NCBI RefSeq assembly: GCF_025766255.1
Contig: NW_026516828.1
Location: forward strand, 18,705 to 82,704
Direction: 5' to 3'
Source: Zychaea mexicana
Taxonomy: Eukaryota; Mucoromycota; Mucoromycetes; Mucorales; Lichtheimiaceae
Length of the DNA stretch: 64,000 nucleotides
Shown: positions 1 to 11,590 of the stretch, in pieces
Layout of the letters: every line of letters begins with the position of its first letter
How positions within the stretch are numbered: position 1 is the stretch's first letter
The notes under the pieces: generated by a model
What the model was told of the DNA's origin: nothing
Databases searched by the model: none
What the model saw: the letters and a program-made list of their open reading frames with translations, nothing else
Made by a program: the position numbers and the translations under genes

Positions 1-869
1 CTCAGCAGCAGCGACTGATGCGACTTTTTGGTATTCTCATATGACTGCATATATAAAAAAGATTTAGGATTACGCACGGGTCGCTTTATGTGCAACAACA
101 GGCACACACCTTTTTTTTTTATATGTTGTATAGCAAGAAGGTTTACCAACAGACTAAACAGCATGCGAGGGACCGTGTATTTGGGACCCGTGCGCCTCGT
201 GGTTCGATAGAATGTGTAGTAGTCTACTAGTAATACTGTGCACATTATAAATAAAAGGGTACCTAACAATCGACAGAAGAGGATGGGGTGCATACAGAGG
301 TAAAAAAAAGAACAATAGGCCCAGAACGAAAAACTGTTTTTTCTTTTCTTCGCCACATCGATCGTCGCAGCACTGAGTATAGATGCACAAGCGTATTTTT
401 TTTGTGTTTTTTCTTGTTTACCAAAACATCTGACGGCTTCCAGGAAAAAAAGAAGAAGATGGCGGTGGCTGGCTAGCACTCCTTGAAACAGTTTTGCTAA
501 GGAATACTTTTCGGACCCATTGACTGCGTATACACGTTAGAGTAGGAACCCACAGCACTTATAAAGTATAAGGCGCATAGGCATATACATCTTATACTGT
601 ACATAATACAAGGCTATGATGAGGCCTGATATCGCCCCCAAATGAGGGTAATCCGATACAGCTGCCTTTTTTGACCAGCACAACGCTGTTTGTAACCCCA
701 TGACAATAACAAGAAGATTTTAAGAATAGCGAGATTTGACAAAAAAAGAGTCTCCTTCCTCTCTCTTCTCTTCTCCTCTTCCTCATTGAAAACCTTTTTG
801 TTCTCGTATTATCAATATTGTAGCCATCATCATCACAGTCAGCACCATCCACAAAAATCAACAACAGTT
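1..869. other. 5' flank without recognised gene
   Basis: I see no convincing coding exon here; open stretches on both strands are short and lack splice or family support. A strongly pyrimidine-rich (CT) tract at about 749-786 lies just before the first gene and may be a core-promoter element, as CT-rich tracts commonly precede fungal start codons. The first bases may belong to a gene lying mostly outside the window, but nothing shows it. Confidence 0.5.
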
Positions 870-3800
870 ATGTCCGACTATGACCAACTCAGCGATTTTA
901 GAAGACCACCCAGACGTTTTCACGAATACATGTATGATCCTGCTGAAGATGATGGCGTTTCTAGCGATCCGTATGAGCATCCAGAAGCGTCATCACGACT
1001 GCGTCGCCACGGAAACAAGATGCAACAACAACACCATCCTCGCCGTCGCCGATCCACATCACATAGATCTTCGCCTCGTCGCCGTCCTTCGACAGGCCCA
1101 CCTCGTCGTCACAACACATGGATAGACAGTGGCGATATTGACGTCGACGAAGAGGACAACAGCGACGAATACGATATATGGAACCAGGAATTCCATCCAT
1201 TGCCGCCATTGCCAGGAGCGCCAATGGGCCCCTATCCTCCACCAGACGCGGTTGATCTGTATGATTACGATCCTGAATTCGAGGAAGGCATGATGTTTCC
1301 CTTTCCTCCACCGATGCCGCCTCCACCGATGCATTACCATCCCTTCTTCCATGGTCTACCTCCACCACCATTTTTGCCGGGTGGTCCGCCAGAGGACATG
1401 TTTGACCAGGACGAAGAAAACGATTTGAACGATTTTCCAGTTGTACCACCACCTGGATTCTTGCCACCCCTTCCGCTGCTTGCTCCCGATCTTTCCGTAC
1501 GACCGAAACGGGCGCGGTCACTTCCGAGCCGAAAACGGGCAGCAGGCCACCTGCCTCCTTCCTTTCTCACGCATGATGATGATGAAGAAGAAGAAGAAGA
1601 TGACGATGAAGAGCTCTTTCTTCCAAGAATGGCAGGACCACCACCACCGCCACCACCTCATCTGTTGCCACAGCCCATACTGCGTCGAAACAGCACAAGT
1701 CGCTTAAAAAAGCGTTTATCATCCTTACGCCGGGCCAATTCAGTAACTTCATCACCCGGTGGCGGTGCTACTCGTCGTGCTGCTAGTAGCAGTATTCGAC
1801 GTGGCTCTCTCCGACGTCAAGCCAGGAGCGCGCCTGGATCACCGGTTGAACTGTTTTCACCTACCATGGGCCCTGCAGCTCCAGAAGAGGAAGAGTTTCA
1901 TGACGCACAGACACACCAAGACTTTGGCCAAGAGTCCGATGACGAGGAGGACGACGACGACGAAGAGCAAGAACGACGACGAAACAGTATACGCCGACGT
2001 CGATCATTGATGGGGAAAACACCAATGCCAATGCGACGTAGATCTATCCATATGATGCCTCCTCCTCCTCCTCATCAGATGGGTCCTCCACCACCACCAC
2101 CACCTCCTCCTCCAATGGGTCCACCTGTCATGGATGGTGGGCATCGTTTGGGTAGACGTCATTCACTCTATGAACCAGGACCCATGTCTGGCGAAATGAT
2201 GGATCATCCCATGATGCGTCGCATGTCTATTGGGGGTGGCATGGGCCCACCTCCTCCACCTCCCATGCCCATGGGGCTTGGTCCAGGTGCTGCAGCAGCA
2301 GCAGTTGCTGCCGCTGCTTTTGGTAACTCAAGGCCCAATATGGATCTCTCTGGCGATCATTCCGGGAGCAACAGCAACAACAACAGTGCACCGGGCACAC
2401 CATGGATGCCAGCTTCTTATTTCTCAAGCCCGTCCGGCGGCGGTGCTGGTATGCCACCTCCATTACACCAACAACAACAAAGTACGATGCCAATGATGTC
2501 AATGCAACCGCCGTCTGCGTCTGTTTCTATGGGTATGCCATCGCTTGGTATGCCTCCATTGCCTCCTCTTCCATTTTCAGGGATGCCTCCACCACCTCCA
2601 GGCATGATGATGCCGCCGCATCACCCTATGGGAATGATGCCACCCATGATGAATGGTATGGGCGCAGGTAGCGCTGGTCCTCCTCCTCCTGGTATGGGTG
2701 AAAACATGATGGGTGACGAGCATAGCGATGACATGCAAGGACATCAAGAGCACGATGAAATGCGACATGGAGGAGGTCCTGGCAGCGGTCGAGGTATGAT
2801 GAACGAGCCACCAATGAGCGGTGGTAGCAACCGAGGAATGGATCCATCCATGGGCGGCGGTGGCGGTGGTATGCACGGCGGTATGAATGGCGGTATGCAC
2901 GGCGGTATGGGCGGTGGAGGAGGCATGGGAGGCCATCACGACGATATGGACCATGGTGGACATCACGGTTTTGGCGGTGGCAGAGGAGGCGACGAAGACG
3001 ACGAAATGATGATGCACGGCGGTGGTCCAAGAGGCCATGGCGGTCCTGGCGGTCCTGGCGGTCCAGGAGGTATGATGCCTCCTCCTCCACAACACCAAGG
3101 ATTCGGTAGTCCAATGATGAACGGCGGTCCTGGCGGCTTTGGTGGACCTGGCGGTAGACAGCCACTCGGACGTAGAAAGTCATGGTTTGGCAATCTTTTG
3201 GGCGGCGGAGGCGACAAGCCAATGGACATGCACATGTGGGACCGCAATTCAATGATGCCACTAGAAGAAGCCGTGCAACAAATGTCTCTTGGCGGCGGCG
3301 GTATGGGTGGTGGTGGTGGTGGCGGCGGTGGCATGATGGGGTCACCGGGCGATGGATCGTCGTCTTCCTCAATGCGATCCATGGGTGGTGGCGGCGTCGG
3401 ATTGTCCAGAAAAAGCAGTAAGAAACTCACAAACAAGGCACAGCAATTGCAACAATTCCCTGGAATTTGGTGTTACCGACCGAGCGGCATGATGATGTTT
3501 CAACAAAACGGTGACGATGAAGCTGGTGGCGGAGGTGATAACGTCTGGGCACCCTTCAGTGTCAACAACCAGCGCAAGTTGCACCGTGCTACCCAAATGA
3601 ACGGAGGCCAAACAACCGTCAACCTTGACAGGGAAGAAAAATTGCCTGGGAATGTTTATGTGTCGCCAAGGAACATGGTTGCTCACCACTATCGATCCAT
3701 GTTTGGCAATCCCGAAATGCTCGAAATCCAATATATACCCACGCATGATAGCACTTTTATGGTGCGACCAGATAGCCATCATGATGAGCCCTCCATGGGC

Positions 3801-3887
3801 GGTTTTGGTGGAGGTCCGCGACGTGCTTCCGGTCCTCCAGGTGGAGGTGGAGGCATGGCAAAACTAATCAACAGTGTATTTGGTTAG
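870..3887 (+). CDS. Low-complexity Pro/Gly/Met-rich protein with WWE-like C-terminal region
   Basis: A single exon of about 1005 residues. I prefer the ATG at 870 (MSDYDQLSDF) over the in-frame ATG at 786, because the extra 28 residues would be translated from the CT-rich and CAT-rich leader. Residues 1-860 are low complexity: acidic runs, Arg/Ser patches (RRRRS, RRNS), poly-Pro with Met (about residues 385-460 and 540-620), then Gly/Met/His-rich repeats. Residues about 862-967 are different, ordered-looking sequence: GIWCYRP, then VWAPFSVNNQRKLH, then LEIQYIP. This W...W.PF..NQ..L pattern resembles WWE-type domains, which bind ADP-ribose or ubiquitin-system partners; that link is inference. 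Poly-Pro could bind WW/SH3/profilin modules. No membrane segment or signal peptide is seen. Polyadenylation-like AATAAA lies at about 3996. Function unknown. Confidence 0.8.
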   Translation: MSDYDQLSDFRRPPRRFHEYMYDPAEDDGVSSDPYEHPEASSRLRRHGNKMQQQHHPRRRRSTSHRSSPRRRPSTGPPRRHNTWIDSGDIDVDEEDNSDEYDIWNQEFHPLPPLPGAPMGPYPPPDAVDLYDYDPEFEEGMMFPFPPPMPPPPMHYHPFFHGLPPPPFLPGGPPEDMFDQDEENDLNDFPVVPPPGFLPPLPLLAPDLSVRPKRARSLPSRKRAAGHLPPSFLTHDDDEEEEEDDDEELFLPRMAGPPPPPPPHLLPQPILRRNSTSRLKKRLSSLRRANSVTSSPGGGATRRAASSSIRRGSLRRQARSAPGSPVELFSPTMGPAAPEEEEFHDAQTHQDFGQESDDEEDDDDEEQERRRNSIRRRRSLMGKTPMPMRRRSIHMMPPPPPHQMGPPPPPPPPPPMGPPVMDGGHRLGRRHSLYEPGPMSGEMMDHPMMRRMSIGGGMGPPPPPPMPMGLGPGAAAAAVAAAAFGNSRPNMDLSGDHSGSNSNNNSAPGTPWMPASYFSSPSGGGAGMPPPLHQQQQSTMPMMSMQPPSASVSMGMPSLGMPPLPPLPFSGMPPPPPGMMMPPHHPMGMMPPMMNGMGAGSAGPPPPGMGENMMGDEHSDDMQGHQEHDEMRHGGGPGSGRGMMNEPPMSGGSNRGMDPSMGGGGGGMHGGMNGGMHGGMGGGGGMGGHHDDMDHGGHHGFGGGRGGDEDDEMMMHGGGPRGHGGPGGPGGPGGMMPPPPQHQGFGSPMMNGGPGGFGGPGGRQPLGRRKSWFGNLLGGGGDKPMDMHMWDRNSMMPLEEAVQQMSLGGGGMGGGGGGGGGMMGSPGDGSSSSSMRSMGGGGVGLSRKSSKKLTNKAQQLQQFPGIWCYRPSGMMMFQQNGDDEAGGGGDNVWAPFSVNNQRKLHRATQMNGGQTTVNLDREEKLPGNVYVSPRNMVAHHYRSMFGNPEMLEIQYIPTHDSTFMVRPDSHHDEPSMGGFGGGPRRASGPPGGGGGMAKLINSVFG

Positions 3888-4284
3888 ACAGAAAAAAATA
3901 ACTTGAGCCCTCCTGTTGTTGTACTTTAGTGTCACTTTATATGTACTTAATTCACCCCAAAAAAAGGTCAAGACCTATATCCAAAATATTATATCAAATA
4001 AATAGCCTGTGTACAAAGCATTCAATGCACTACTTTGATTTTCTGTTCGAGAGTATCCCCACTAGTAGTGTAATAACACAACATTTGTTTGAGATGTGTG
4101 TGTAATAATCCTTTGTCATCAAGAAGCTTAATATATTAGTTGCAGAAGGTCTGGCATGTGGTGCTTAAATCCGTGTCTGACGAATGGAACAAGCATTGTC
4201 ATCAACATTGTTTATTCCTGTTTCAAGGTTTTCCATATTAAAAAGGCAGCAGCGCTGCTAAAATAGCAGATTCGCATCAAGAAT
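3888..4284 (+). other. 3' flank and spacer
   Basis: This is the 3' region of the preceding gene, with AATAAA near 3996, followed by non-coding spacer. No RNA gene or repeat was recognised. Confidence 0.4.
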
Positions 4285-4690
4285 AAGCGATCACACAGAT
4301 ATTAGAAACGTGGAGGGCAACATAAATAAAAGGAGCAAACAACAAACGTTTCTGGATAAGGTGGTTCCATAGAGCGATTGTTGAGCTAAAGATTGAGGTA
4401 TGAAGCATAAAGTTTGCATATTTTATTTGCTATTATATCGATATATTTTCTAACATATGGATACACTGTACACAGAACTATTCCATGGAGCAACCAGAGT
4501 GGGAGGTTTCATGCTGCAATCATATACTTAATGTATTTTCTACTATGCACGCATCTTCTGGTACATAAGCGTAAGCGCGAACAATCATCAGCATCGGTAT
4601 CCATAGCAGCATCGTCTAAAAGTATCTCATCATCCACAGCTGTCCCGCCTTCAACTGAAAGTACAGTACAAACAAGCGATTGAGTGATGT
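4285..4690 (+). pseudogene. Fragment of an expanded-family gene, homologous to the gene at 20-22.6 kb
   Basis: Read on the plus strand, this stretch matches minus-strand sequence at about 22310-21590. The shared order is: an exon ending in AELKIE-like sequence (AACAAACGTTTCTGG, then GAGCTAAAGATTGAG), a GTATGAAGCATAAAG intron start, a short exon encoding NYS-MEQPEW, and an exon encoding HKRKREQSSASVSIA followed by Ser/Thr/Pro-rich sequence, ending TGA. The intron sequence itself is conserved (TATCGATATATTTTCTAACATATGG against the same in the other copy), so this is a genomic, not processed, duplicate. It lacks the rest of the gene on both sides and is scored as a truncated relic. Confidence 0.7.
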
Positions 4691-5848
4691 AGAATCGATT
4701 CGTTATGGTCGAAATATCATCAAATGTATACCAAATGTACATCTAATGATCCACTCTTAAACTAGAGAATAAAATTGACCGCATACCTTGCACATAATGC
4801 TGCGCCGGTTGTTACATAACAAAACAGAATAGAGAAGGTAACGTATTCTCTATATATATCATTAAGATCATATTGGTATTGAAGTTTGATACTGTATTGT
4901 AGCAGCGTCATAGCAGCAGTATCAGCGCAAAACAACAATAAAAACAAAAATTATGTTTATGATCTACTGCACCACGAGGATTATGAGGAGTAGGAACAAA
5001 AAGCAGTATGTAATCCATTATGACAGCAAAAGCAGCAAAACAACAAGCAATAGCAGAAACTATTATGTGTTCATCCATTCCGCTACGTATCATGGGTAAT
5101 ACATCGTTGCAAGCTCGAGCGTTGCGACAGTATTTTAGCAGTCTACATTGCGATTGTACATGCTATCAGAAGCAAATATGGGCAGACCTTTTTTTTTTGA
5201 ATAGGCGTTAAGTCTCAGTCAGCTGTCGGTCGACCAGAATCTCGCTTTAGTGGATGCTGCTCCTGAGTATAGCTTATATCGTACGGACATCACCAAAAAC
5301 GAAGTAAAGTGAGAAGGGAAAGACACAAAAAGGAAAGTGTTACTAGTAGTGGCAGTAGCAACAATACCAACAGCAGCAGCAAGAAGACGATTTTTCCAAT
5401 GTTTGATGGCACTGTATACATTATTTTGCGAGACCATTCGGACTTTAGCCCCAAGAACTACTTCAACGTGTACAGTATGAGAGCCGATACAGGCTAATTT
5501 ACCTCCTCTCATTGTGCGTATTGCGCAAACTGCAGATAGCTGGACCTGCATCTTATACATGCTTGCCTCACCCCATCATTAACGAAAACTGGCCAATAGT
5601 GAGCAACTCGCAATTTTTTTAATGTTTACTTGAACTCATCACACAGTTATTGCAAACAACAGAATAAAAAATTCACATAATATATCAGACAGAAAAATAA
5701 AAAGAATATGTGGATAATCTCTGTTTGAATAAGTATAGTGGTCCAAAAACAAGCAGCAGTAATTTACAATATAATGAGTCATATGTTGAGTCACCCAACT
5801 TTCTCTTCTAATGGTCTATACAGTAGTGGTTTATCGTGTCGATGATGA
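4691..5848. other. Spacer between relic and CotH gene
   Basis: No supported gene. Short open stretches on both strands lack splice logic or family resemblance. Some of it may be the eroded continuation of the upstream gene relic, but I could not align it. Confidence 0.4.
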
Positions 5849-8004
5849 TTATGATGCTTGAGTACTATTATAGTAGTCAGCGATAGCTTTGTTTTTCTGA
5901 GTAATAAATTCTTTGACACCTGTTAGGGAAATGTGTCCGGTCGAACCATCGATAGCTTTCTGGAACGGGACGTCTCGTTTAGATCGGTCACGGAAATCAT
6001 GGACCGTATCATCATCGACGGCATATCCTTTCAATAATCCGAATGCCTTGGCAAAGACTGCAAGGTTGACTTGGCTGATAATAGCAGCTTTACTCAAGCG
6101 CTTGCACGACTTGTCCCAAGCGACGTCTTCAGAAATCATTGCGACGGTTTCATCAATAGTGCGGCTCAGCATATTGGGGTCAAGCAGACGATCACCGAGG
6201 TCTTTGATCAGCTCATCGAATCTCTGTACGAATTCGGGTACAGCAAGTAACTTGGCCATCAACGGACGCTTTGTGATGTCTCCGGCGAATTTATGCCAGT
6301 CACCAGTGGTGATTTTGGATTGCGCAATGAGGTTATTTGAGCCCATGCTGATATCGATGTCGGATATGATGAAAATGTAACGTTCCGATGACGAGCTCTC
6401 CTGGTAGAGGTAGAAGTTGTCGGCCATTGCCAAGTAGCCATCTCCAAAACCCATTACCATTTCAAGAGCCAATCTGTAGAGAATAAGATATCATAATACG
6501 ACATTAACTTTTTATACATACTTTAGATAGACCAATGTAACAAGCATGATGCTTGGACATGAATATGATAGCTTACCCACGAAGAACACTCTCCATATCA
6601 AAATGCTTATTCCACTCAATAATTGCTTGTGTGGCATTCGTCGTTGGTGCTTCCGAGATAAACTTGGTGAGAGCAATCAAGGGCTTGTAACTCGGTTCGC
6701 CGACAGATGGGTCCTCCTTGATCTTGTACTGGCCTAAACTGTACTTCCATTCTTCTTCTCCCTCGTAACTCAAATCGGATACTCGGTTTCCCAAAATCTT
6801 GGCTTTGGCGTTGGTGAATTTACCCTGGTAAAGGTGGCCTTGGTCATAGCCTTTTTTGGTGCCGTCGTTGAATTCATTTCGTAACCATGGGTTCTTGAAG
6901 TTTTCAATGAAACCAAACAGACCGATCGGCTCGCTGTTGATAAATAGTCTTAAAACGAAAGAAACAGAAGGATGTCATTGTTTAGGATCTGCTGAAGCCA
7001 TTGTTTTAAAAAGAAAAGAATTCATTTGTACCTGACATAAGATGAGTAAGTCGTTGTAACACCTGCAGCTGCTAGCATCTTGTAACCCAAATCTTCACGA
7101 ATGTAGGATGGATCTGTCGCTAATGAGCGGAGCTTGAGGCGTCGGTAACCATAGAGATCCTGCTTTTTAGGAATCTTCAGATTGTAGGAGGATTTTGCAG
7201 CTTCACGCGAGAACCGACCAGAGATTTCGAATTCAACACCCGTGAAGGTTTGAACGTCGTCAATGCTATATAAAATCACAGCACGTCACTTTAGTATCCG
7301 GGATTCTGCTGTTCAGTTATTTGGCAAAGTATGATAAAAGTTACTGTGATTAGTTTACCTGATGTAAGTTACATTGGTCATCACTTGAATGTCGTCTTTG
7401 CTTTTACGGTGCATACGATCGATCTCATCCTGAGGACCCACGATATGAACGGTAGCGATTTTCCCAGGTCTGTGAAGGTTGGATTGCATCCGATGAATGT
7501 AAGGCAAAGGGTCGAGCACTTGAGGAATGGATGTGATGTCGTATGCGTTTTTCGAGCGATTATAAAATTCGTTGGGTGTATCGCCAGCATCTGCTGGTTG
7601 GCGGACGAATGGTTCATGTTCAATAACGTCTCTTTGTTGTTGTTGCTGCTGATCGGTTTCTTTTTTACTGATCATGGCATAATAATAACCCTTTTGTGCA
7701 GTGGGTGCTGAACCGGTGTGCAGAATGCTCGACTCAGGCGTCACGCTGAGGGGATAGGATTTGTCGTCCACTACTACGGCCATGGCTGTATCGGCATTGT
7801 CAATGCTCGAAATGACATGATAGTTTGTTGTTTGTTGATTTTGACCAACGACGGTCAGACCTAAAAAGGATAGACAGATTGTGGCACCTAAACAAAGAAA
7901 ACATAAAAGAGAGTTGGTGAGCTTGTACAACAGACAATAATTGGTCTGCGTATTTATCTTGCAATATATGACATACAAAGAATAGATGGTTTGACGCGAG
8001 CCAT
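5849..8004 (-). CDS. CotH-domain secreted protein (CotH kinase family)
   Basis: Five exons on the minus strand, all with GT..AG introns in frame: 7977-8004, 7359-7887, 7032-7265, 6577-6948 and 5849-6473, giving 595 residues, a usual CotH length. The first two exons join to MARVKPSILCATICLSFLG, a good signal peptide ending near VVGQ. The N-terminal part has the CotH-type VDDKSYPLS and ILHTGSAP stretches. The kinase-fold core shows IREDLGYKMLAAAGV, INSEPIGLFGFIENF, GYDQGHLYQG, MADNFYLY (about residues 404-411) and ISDIDISMGSN (about 424-434), matching the positions of CotH catalytic and metal-binding residues. Bacterial CotH phosphorylates spore-coat proteins; Mucorales homologues are surface or secreted proteins, some used as invasins. 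I do not see the known invasin-type motif in exon 2, and the C-terminus (NSTQAS) has no hydrophobic GPI-anchor tail, so it is probably secreted and may be a non-invasin paralogue. TATA-like TTTATATATAC lies near 8051. Confidence 0.92.
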
Positions 8005-8872
8005 TGGTATAATGACGATTGAAGAAAAAAGCAGGTTAAAGAATTGACATGCACCTTTATATATACGAACGACGCAGTACGCAAAAGTATCGTTTTTTGC
8101 CTCTTCTCCCCCCTCTGACTCTTCTTTCTCTTAACAAGTACTCCCCCAAAAAAACAGCCGCCATTTCTAAGAGTATCTAGCATTTTCGCAATTGCTCTCG
8201 TAAAAGTTAAGGTTTCATTAGTTAACGAAGACAGGAGTTCTGCATGTCATCCCTTTCTCATCCATTTATGTTTTTTGGAGCGTAGAAAAACCACGCAATA
8301 TCCGTAAGCCTGGTCTTAGAGAACCCCCTGAATGAAAAACACATGAATCATAGCAGCAGTCGTCGTCGTCGCTGCCCACTAAGTAGGTGAATGACATAAG
8401 ATATTATAGATGTTCTAAAATTTAGTTAGGAACCTGACTCTTAAAGAGACAAGAAACATGCCGGAGGGTGCTATTATTAAAAATACTGTGCTGCACGTAC
8501 TGCGTACATATGCTCAGAGTCTATGCAATACGATCAAAACCTGCAGCTGTTGTGTGTTAATAATTATCAATCATTAGCCTGCAACACTATACTCTCCTCC
8601 TGCTGCTGCTGCTTATAAATTGCAACTAATCTTGATTCGTTTCTTATATCCTATTAGTTACATAATGCTACTGATATTGTCTGTATCAAGCTATCTTCAA
8701 AGTCTGGCTCGCTTAATAAAGACCCACTTATTTAGAGATTGGCTATTGTTGGTAAAACGGAATTAACAAGATTTGGCGTCATAACGATAGTCTGGTTGTG
8801 CACTGCTTTGGGCATTTGTTGTCACGCGTCGTTTAGACGTGGTTGGTTGGCTCAACGCATCAATTCCACGGG
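8005..8872. other. Promoter region and spacer
   Basis: Contains the upstream region of the minus-strand CotH gene (TATA-like sequence about 8051-8061, CT-rich tract about 8097-8133) and then sequence without a supported gene. Confidence 0.4.
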
Positions 8873-9373
8873 TTACAGAAATTCATCGGCCTCCCTTTCT
8901 TCTTTGGACCATCGCACGATTTGTGTATAATGCACATCGAGAGGCAGTAGTTTCGTTACACAACATGCCAAGGCATTTACTAAAAATGTTCCTGGACTGT
9001 GAGTACACATTTTGTACTCATGTTCAAGAGAGACTCTATAAACAGTCAGAATATGTGATTGGTCCACTTTGGTTGGCATTTGTTTTCGAATACACTCCTT
9101 AATATTAAAGTTTTTGTAAACTAGCATTAGGCAAATGCTAACGACATGATTGCAAGCATGGCTCATTATGTCGTTCTTACTGACAACAACGCGTTTAGAA
9201 TTTACTCCTAAATGCAAAAAGGCATCTTGACAATTCTGCTTGGTTGCAGTCAGGAGATACCTCGGGTCTAAGCTCGTTGTTTGACAGCGGTATAATATAC
9301 GATTTATCAAAACATTAATTTGAAGCACAAAACCAGACAAGAACAAGAACAAAGATTCATTAACCACGTGCAA
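8873..9373 (-). CDS. Possible hypothetical protein
   Basis: An uninterrupted minus-strand reading of 166 codons. Its C-terminal third (GTFLVNALACCVTKLLPL through WSKEEREADEFL and a stop) has the amino-acid balance of real coding sequence. I recognise no domain. It could instead be the last exon of a decayed gene whose other open stretches lie at 10.2-11.6 kb on the same strand. Confidence 0.25.
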   Translation of the reverse strand: MHVVNESLFLFLSGFVLQINVLINRILYRCQTTSLDPRYLLTATKQNCQDAFLHLGVNSKRVVVSKNDIMSHACNHVVSICLMLVYKNFNIKECIRKQMPTKVDQSHILTVYRVSLEHEYKMCTHSPGTFLVNALACCVTKLLPLDVHYTQIVRWSKEEREADEFL

Positions 9374-9511
9374 GTGTTTCTTTGTCCGTATAGTTAGAGT
9401 TTTTCAAAAAGGAGAAAACTATGGTTTGTATGATGTTTTATGCCATCAAAAAGATGTTCTTCATATTCTAAAAATGAACTTAGTGTTTGTTGTTATCAGG
9501 TAAATGTTGAC

Positions 9512-9986
9512 AGTGGCCCCTTTAAATTCAAAACTTAAAGTTCCCAATTTTTTTTGTGAAATGAAGGGATTGACGAAAGTCAACGAATACTAGGACAAAC
9601 TCCCATGCACGGAGAATTCATTGAACAGACACATCTTTATGTCACAGATTACCAAACTTCAATAAATAGATCACGTAATTCACATAAATCTACTTATCCA
9701 ATACATTTTACCTGGCCAGATTGACCTTTTACTCAAATATACTATATCACTTGATCATGTTTAATAGTTATAGCGAGTAAACTCATTCAATGCACTGGTT
9801 ATGTAGCTGCCAGGGATAAACCATATCCTATGTATAGAGAGATGTAACTCGATAAGGTTTCAACTTGAATGATCCATTGAAAGTGAAATACGCGGGGATG
9901 TGAAATTTTTGCTACTGTTCCCGATAAGTATTTGGTGAAGATATTGAGGGTTGAAAGTTAACGGATGTCAAATAAAGGGGGGTCCA
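9512..9986. mobile_element. MITE-like element with CAGTGG termini (degenerate)
   Basis: The left end reads CAGTGGCCCCTTTA and the right end reads TAAAGGGGGGTCCACTG, which are imperfect inverted repeats, followed by TATA. The roughly 475-bp interior has no open frame. CAGTG termini with a TA flank suit Tc1/mariner-type non-autonomous elements. The left flank lacks a clean TA, so a degenerate copy is likely. Confidence 0.4.
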
Positions 9987-10173
9987 CTGTATATGCCCTT
10001 GTACTGATGCTACTTGAAATTTGAAAAGTGCAATCAAAGATTGCTACTTGTTCGATATATGACACAGTACTTGCTTAGCTATACATGTAAAGTAATTAAC
10101 TTCTCTTCCACGTTAATATGAAGTCTATAAATAATACGTTTATCAAATGATTGCTGGCCCTGTCGTTCCTTGT

Positions 10174-10681
10174 TTAAATAATATACACACACAGCTTGAG
10201 TGCATACAAGTGCGTGGTAATGATGGTTGCGGATGCAGTGGCATAAATATTACTTTTTAGGTGATGAGTCCACCATGCATATTTGGAACTACGGAACGAT
10301 GAAGTGCTCATGAGCAGTGGCGCGTGTTGTTTCTCCTCCTTAAAAGCATAACATGTAATGATACAAAGGGGTTGTTTAGAACCAAAACATGCTGACTTAG
10401 GCCACCATGTTATGAAGCAGTGCGAAATGTTCTGCAAATACCCTATATTTGAAAATACGGACAGCGATATATTATTGATACTTGTCACTATTTCAGCTGC
10501 TTACGCGAATGATCTTGTCTATCAGGAGAAGTTAATTAATCACCTGGCATGTAATGACAACCATCAGACGCGCTCATAGTAGCAAATACAACTGAGAAGC
10601 TTACAAAATGTTTTTGTTGTCGTCGCAGATTAGCAGTCTTTGCTTCTAGCGGTACAGTAGATTGGTCACTTGACGTATACA

Positions 10682-10712
<31 letters not shown>

Positions 10713-11590
10713 ACAAGTGGCTCGTGCTGCATGATAACCAAAAGAGGCAGAGTGATTTTATCAATCTAAAACTCATTCAGTCTTGTAACTTGTTATGGTC
10801 AGTTTGACTCTTATCAAACATGCGTGTCTGCCGGACTCCCTTCATATCTAGATGTATATACACTGAGTAACATGACACATCGGTGACATCAGCATCAATA
10901 GCCCCAGGTTTCATATAAGCAACTGTGCGCAAAGCATGACAAGTGATAACTCTAGCGTGCAACTCAGAATGAGCTATTGATTCGTAAGCGCGAATCGTTT
11001 AACATCACCAATATTTCTGTAAAGTGTCAATCTACAGTAAAAATCCTGCATTGCAGGTTTGTTTACAGATGCGTATGCTCTATGTAGATAAACACTTCTA
11101 TTACCTTTCGGCGCATGTCGGAATCTAGATATCACATATTTGTGGAGGTCATCATCCTTGTAGTTGCGCCTTTTGCATATATCATACATATATTAAAGAA
11201 GAAATTGCCATGCAAGCCTTTTGAAAAAGCTCGTAAATTATCATATTAATACACAGTATTATGCAATATAAACACATTTTGATACTGCTATGTGCGAGTG
11301 CTGGCGTGGAGTCTCGATGTTATTTTAAGATACTATTTTACTGTGCAGCGTTCGCCCATGTGTATATGGACGTTGTAGTAGGGTCGAATGTGTAGCCGGA
11401 ACTCAGAAGCATTTCTTTCTACATCTGTGACCCTGAGCAAGTGAGAGATGGGAAGCTCCGAAACATGCTCATGGATATTTTTGCGACAGAAGAGCCCGAT
11501 TCTAATCAAATTATTATATGTTCCTTTTGCTATCATAACAGTACAGCACTGCTGGTAGATTAGCGCATATAATATGCAAGTAAAGAACAA
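10174..11590 (-). pseudogene. Decayed minus-strand gene, unidentified
   Basis: Three open minus-strand stretches follow each other (11590-11333, 11189-10974, 10962-10777). The second and third join if a frameshift near 10975-10985 is allowed: ...GDVKRF, then AYESIAHSELHARVITCHAL...DVTDVSCYSVYIHLDMKG. The composition looks coding, but I recognise no family. A further open stretch lies at 10488-10174. It is scored as a decayed gene; unknown introns could explain some breaks. An AT dinucleotide run (10681-10707) sits within it. Confidence 0.25.
10681..10707. repeat. (TA)n microsatellite
   Basis: A run of TA dinucleotides, about 13 units. Confidence 0.9.

Noticed and set aside
786..869. Upstream in-frame ATG extending the first protein by 28 residues
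   Set aside because: The extension (His/Ser-rich, from CT- and CAT-rich leader DNA) looks like untranslated leader; the ATG at 870 has ordinary protein after it.
1059..3098. Long open frames opposite and alongside the first gene
   Set aside because: They are shadows created by its GC-rich Pro/Gly/His codon repeats.
4414..4683. Stand-alone 89-codon membrane-like protein
   Set aside because: Its first half translates an intron that is conserved in the related gene at 22.2 kb; it is a relic, not a gene.
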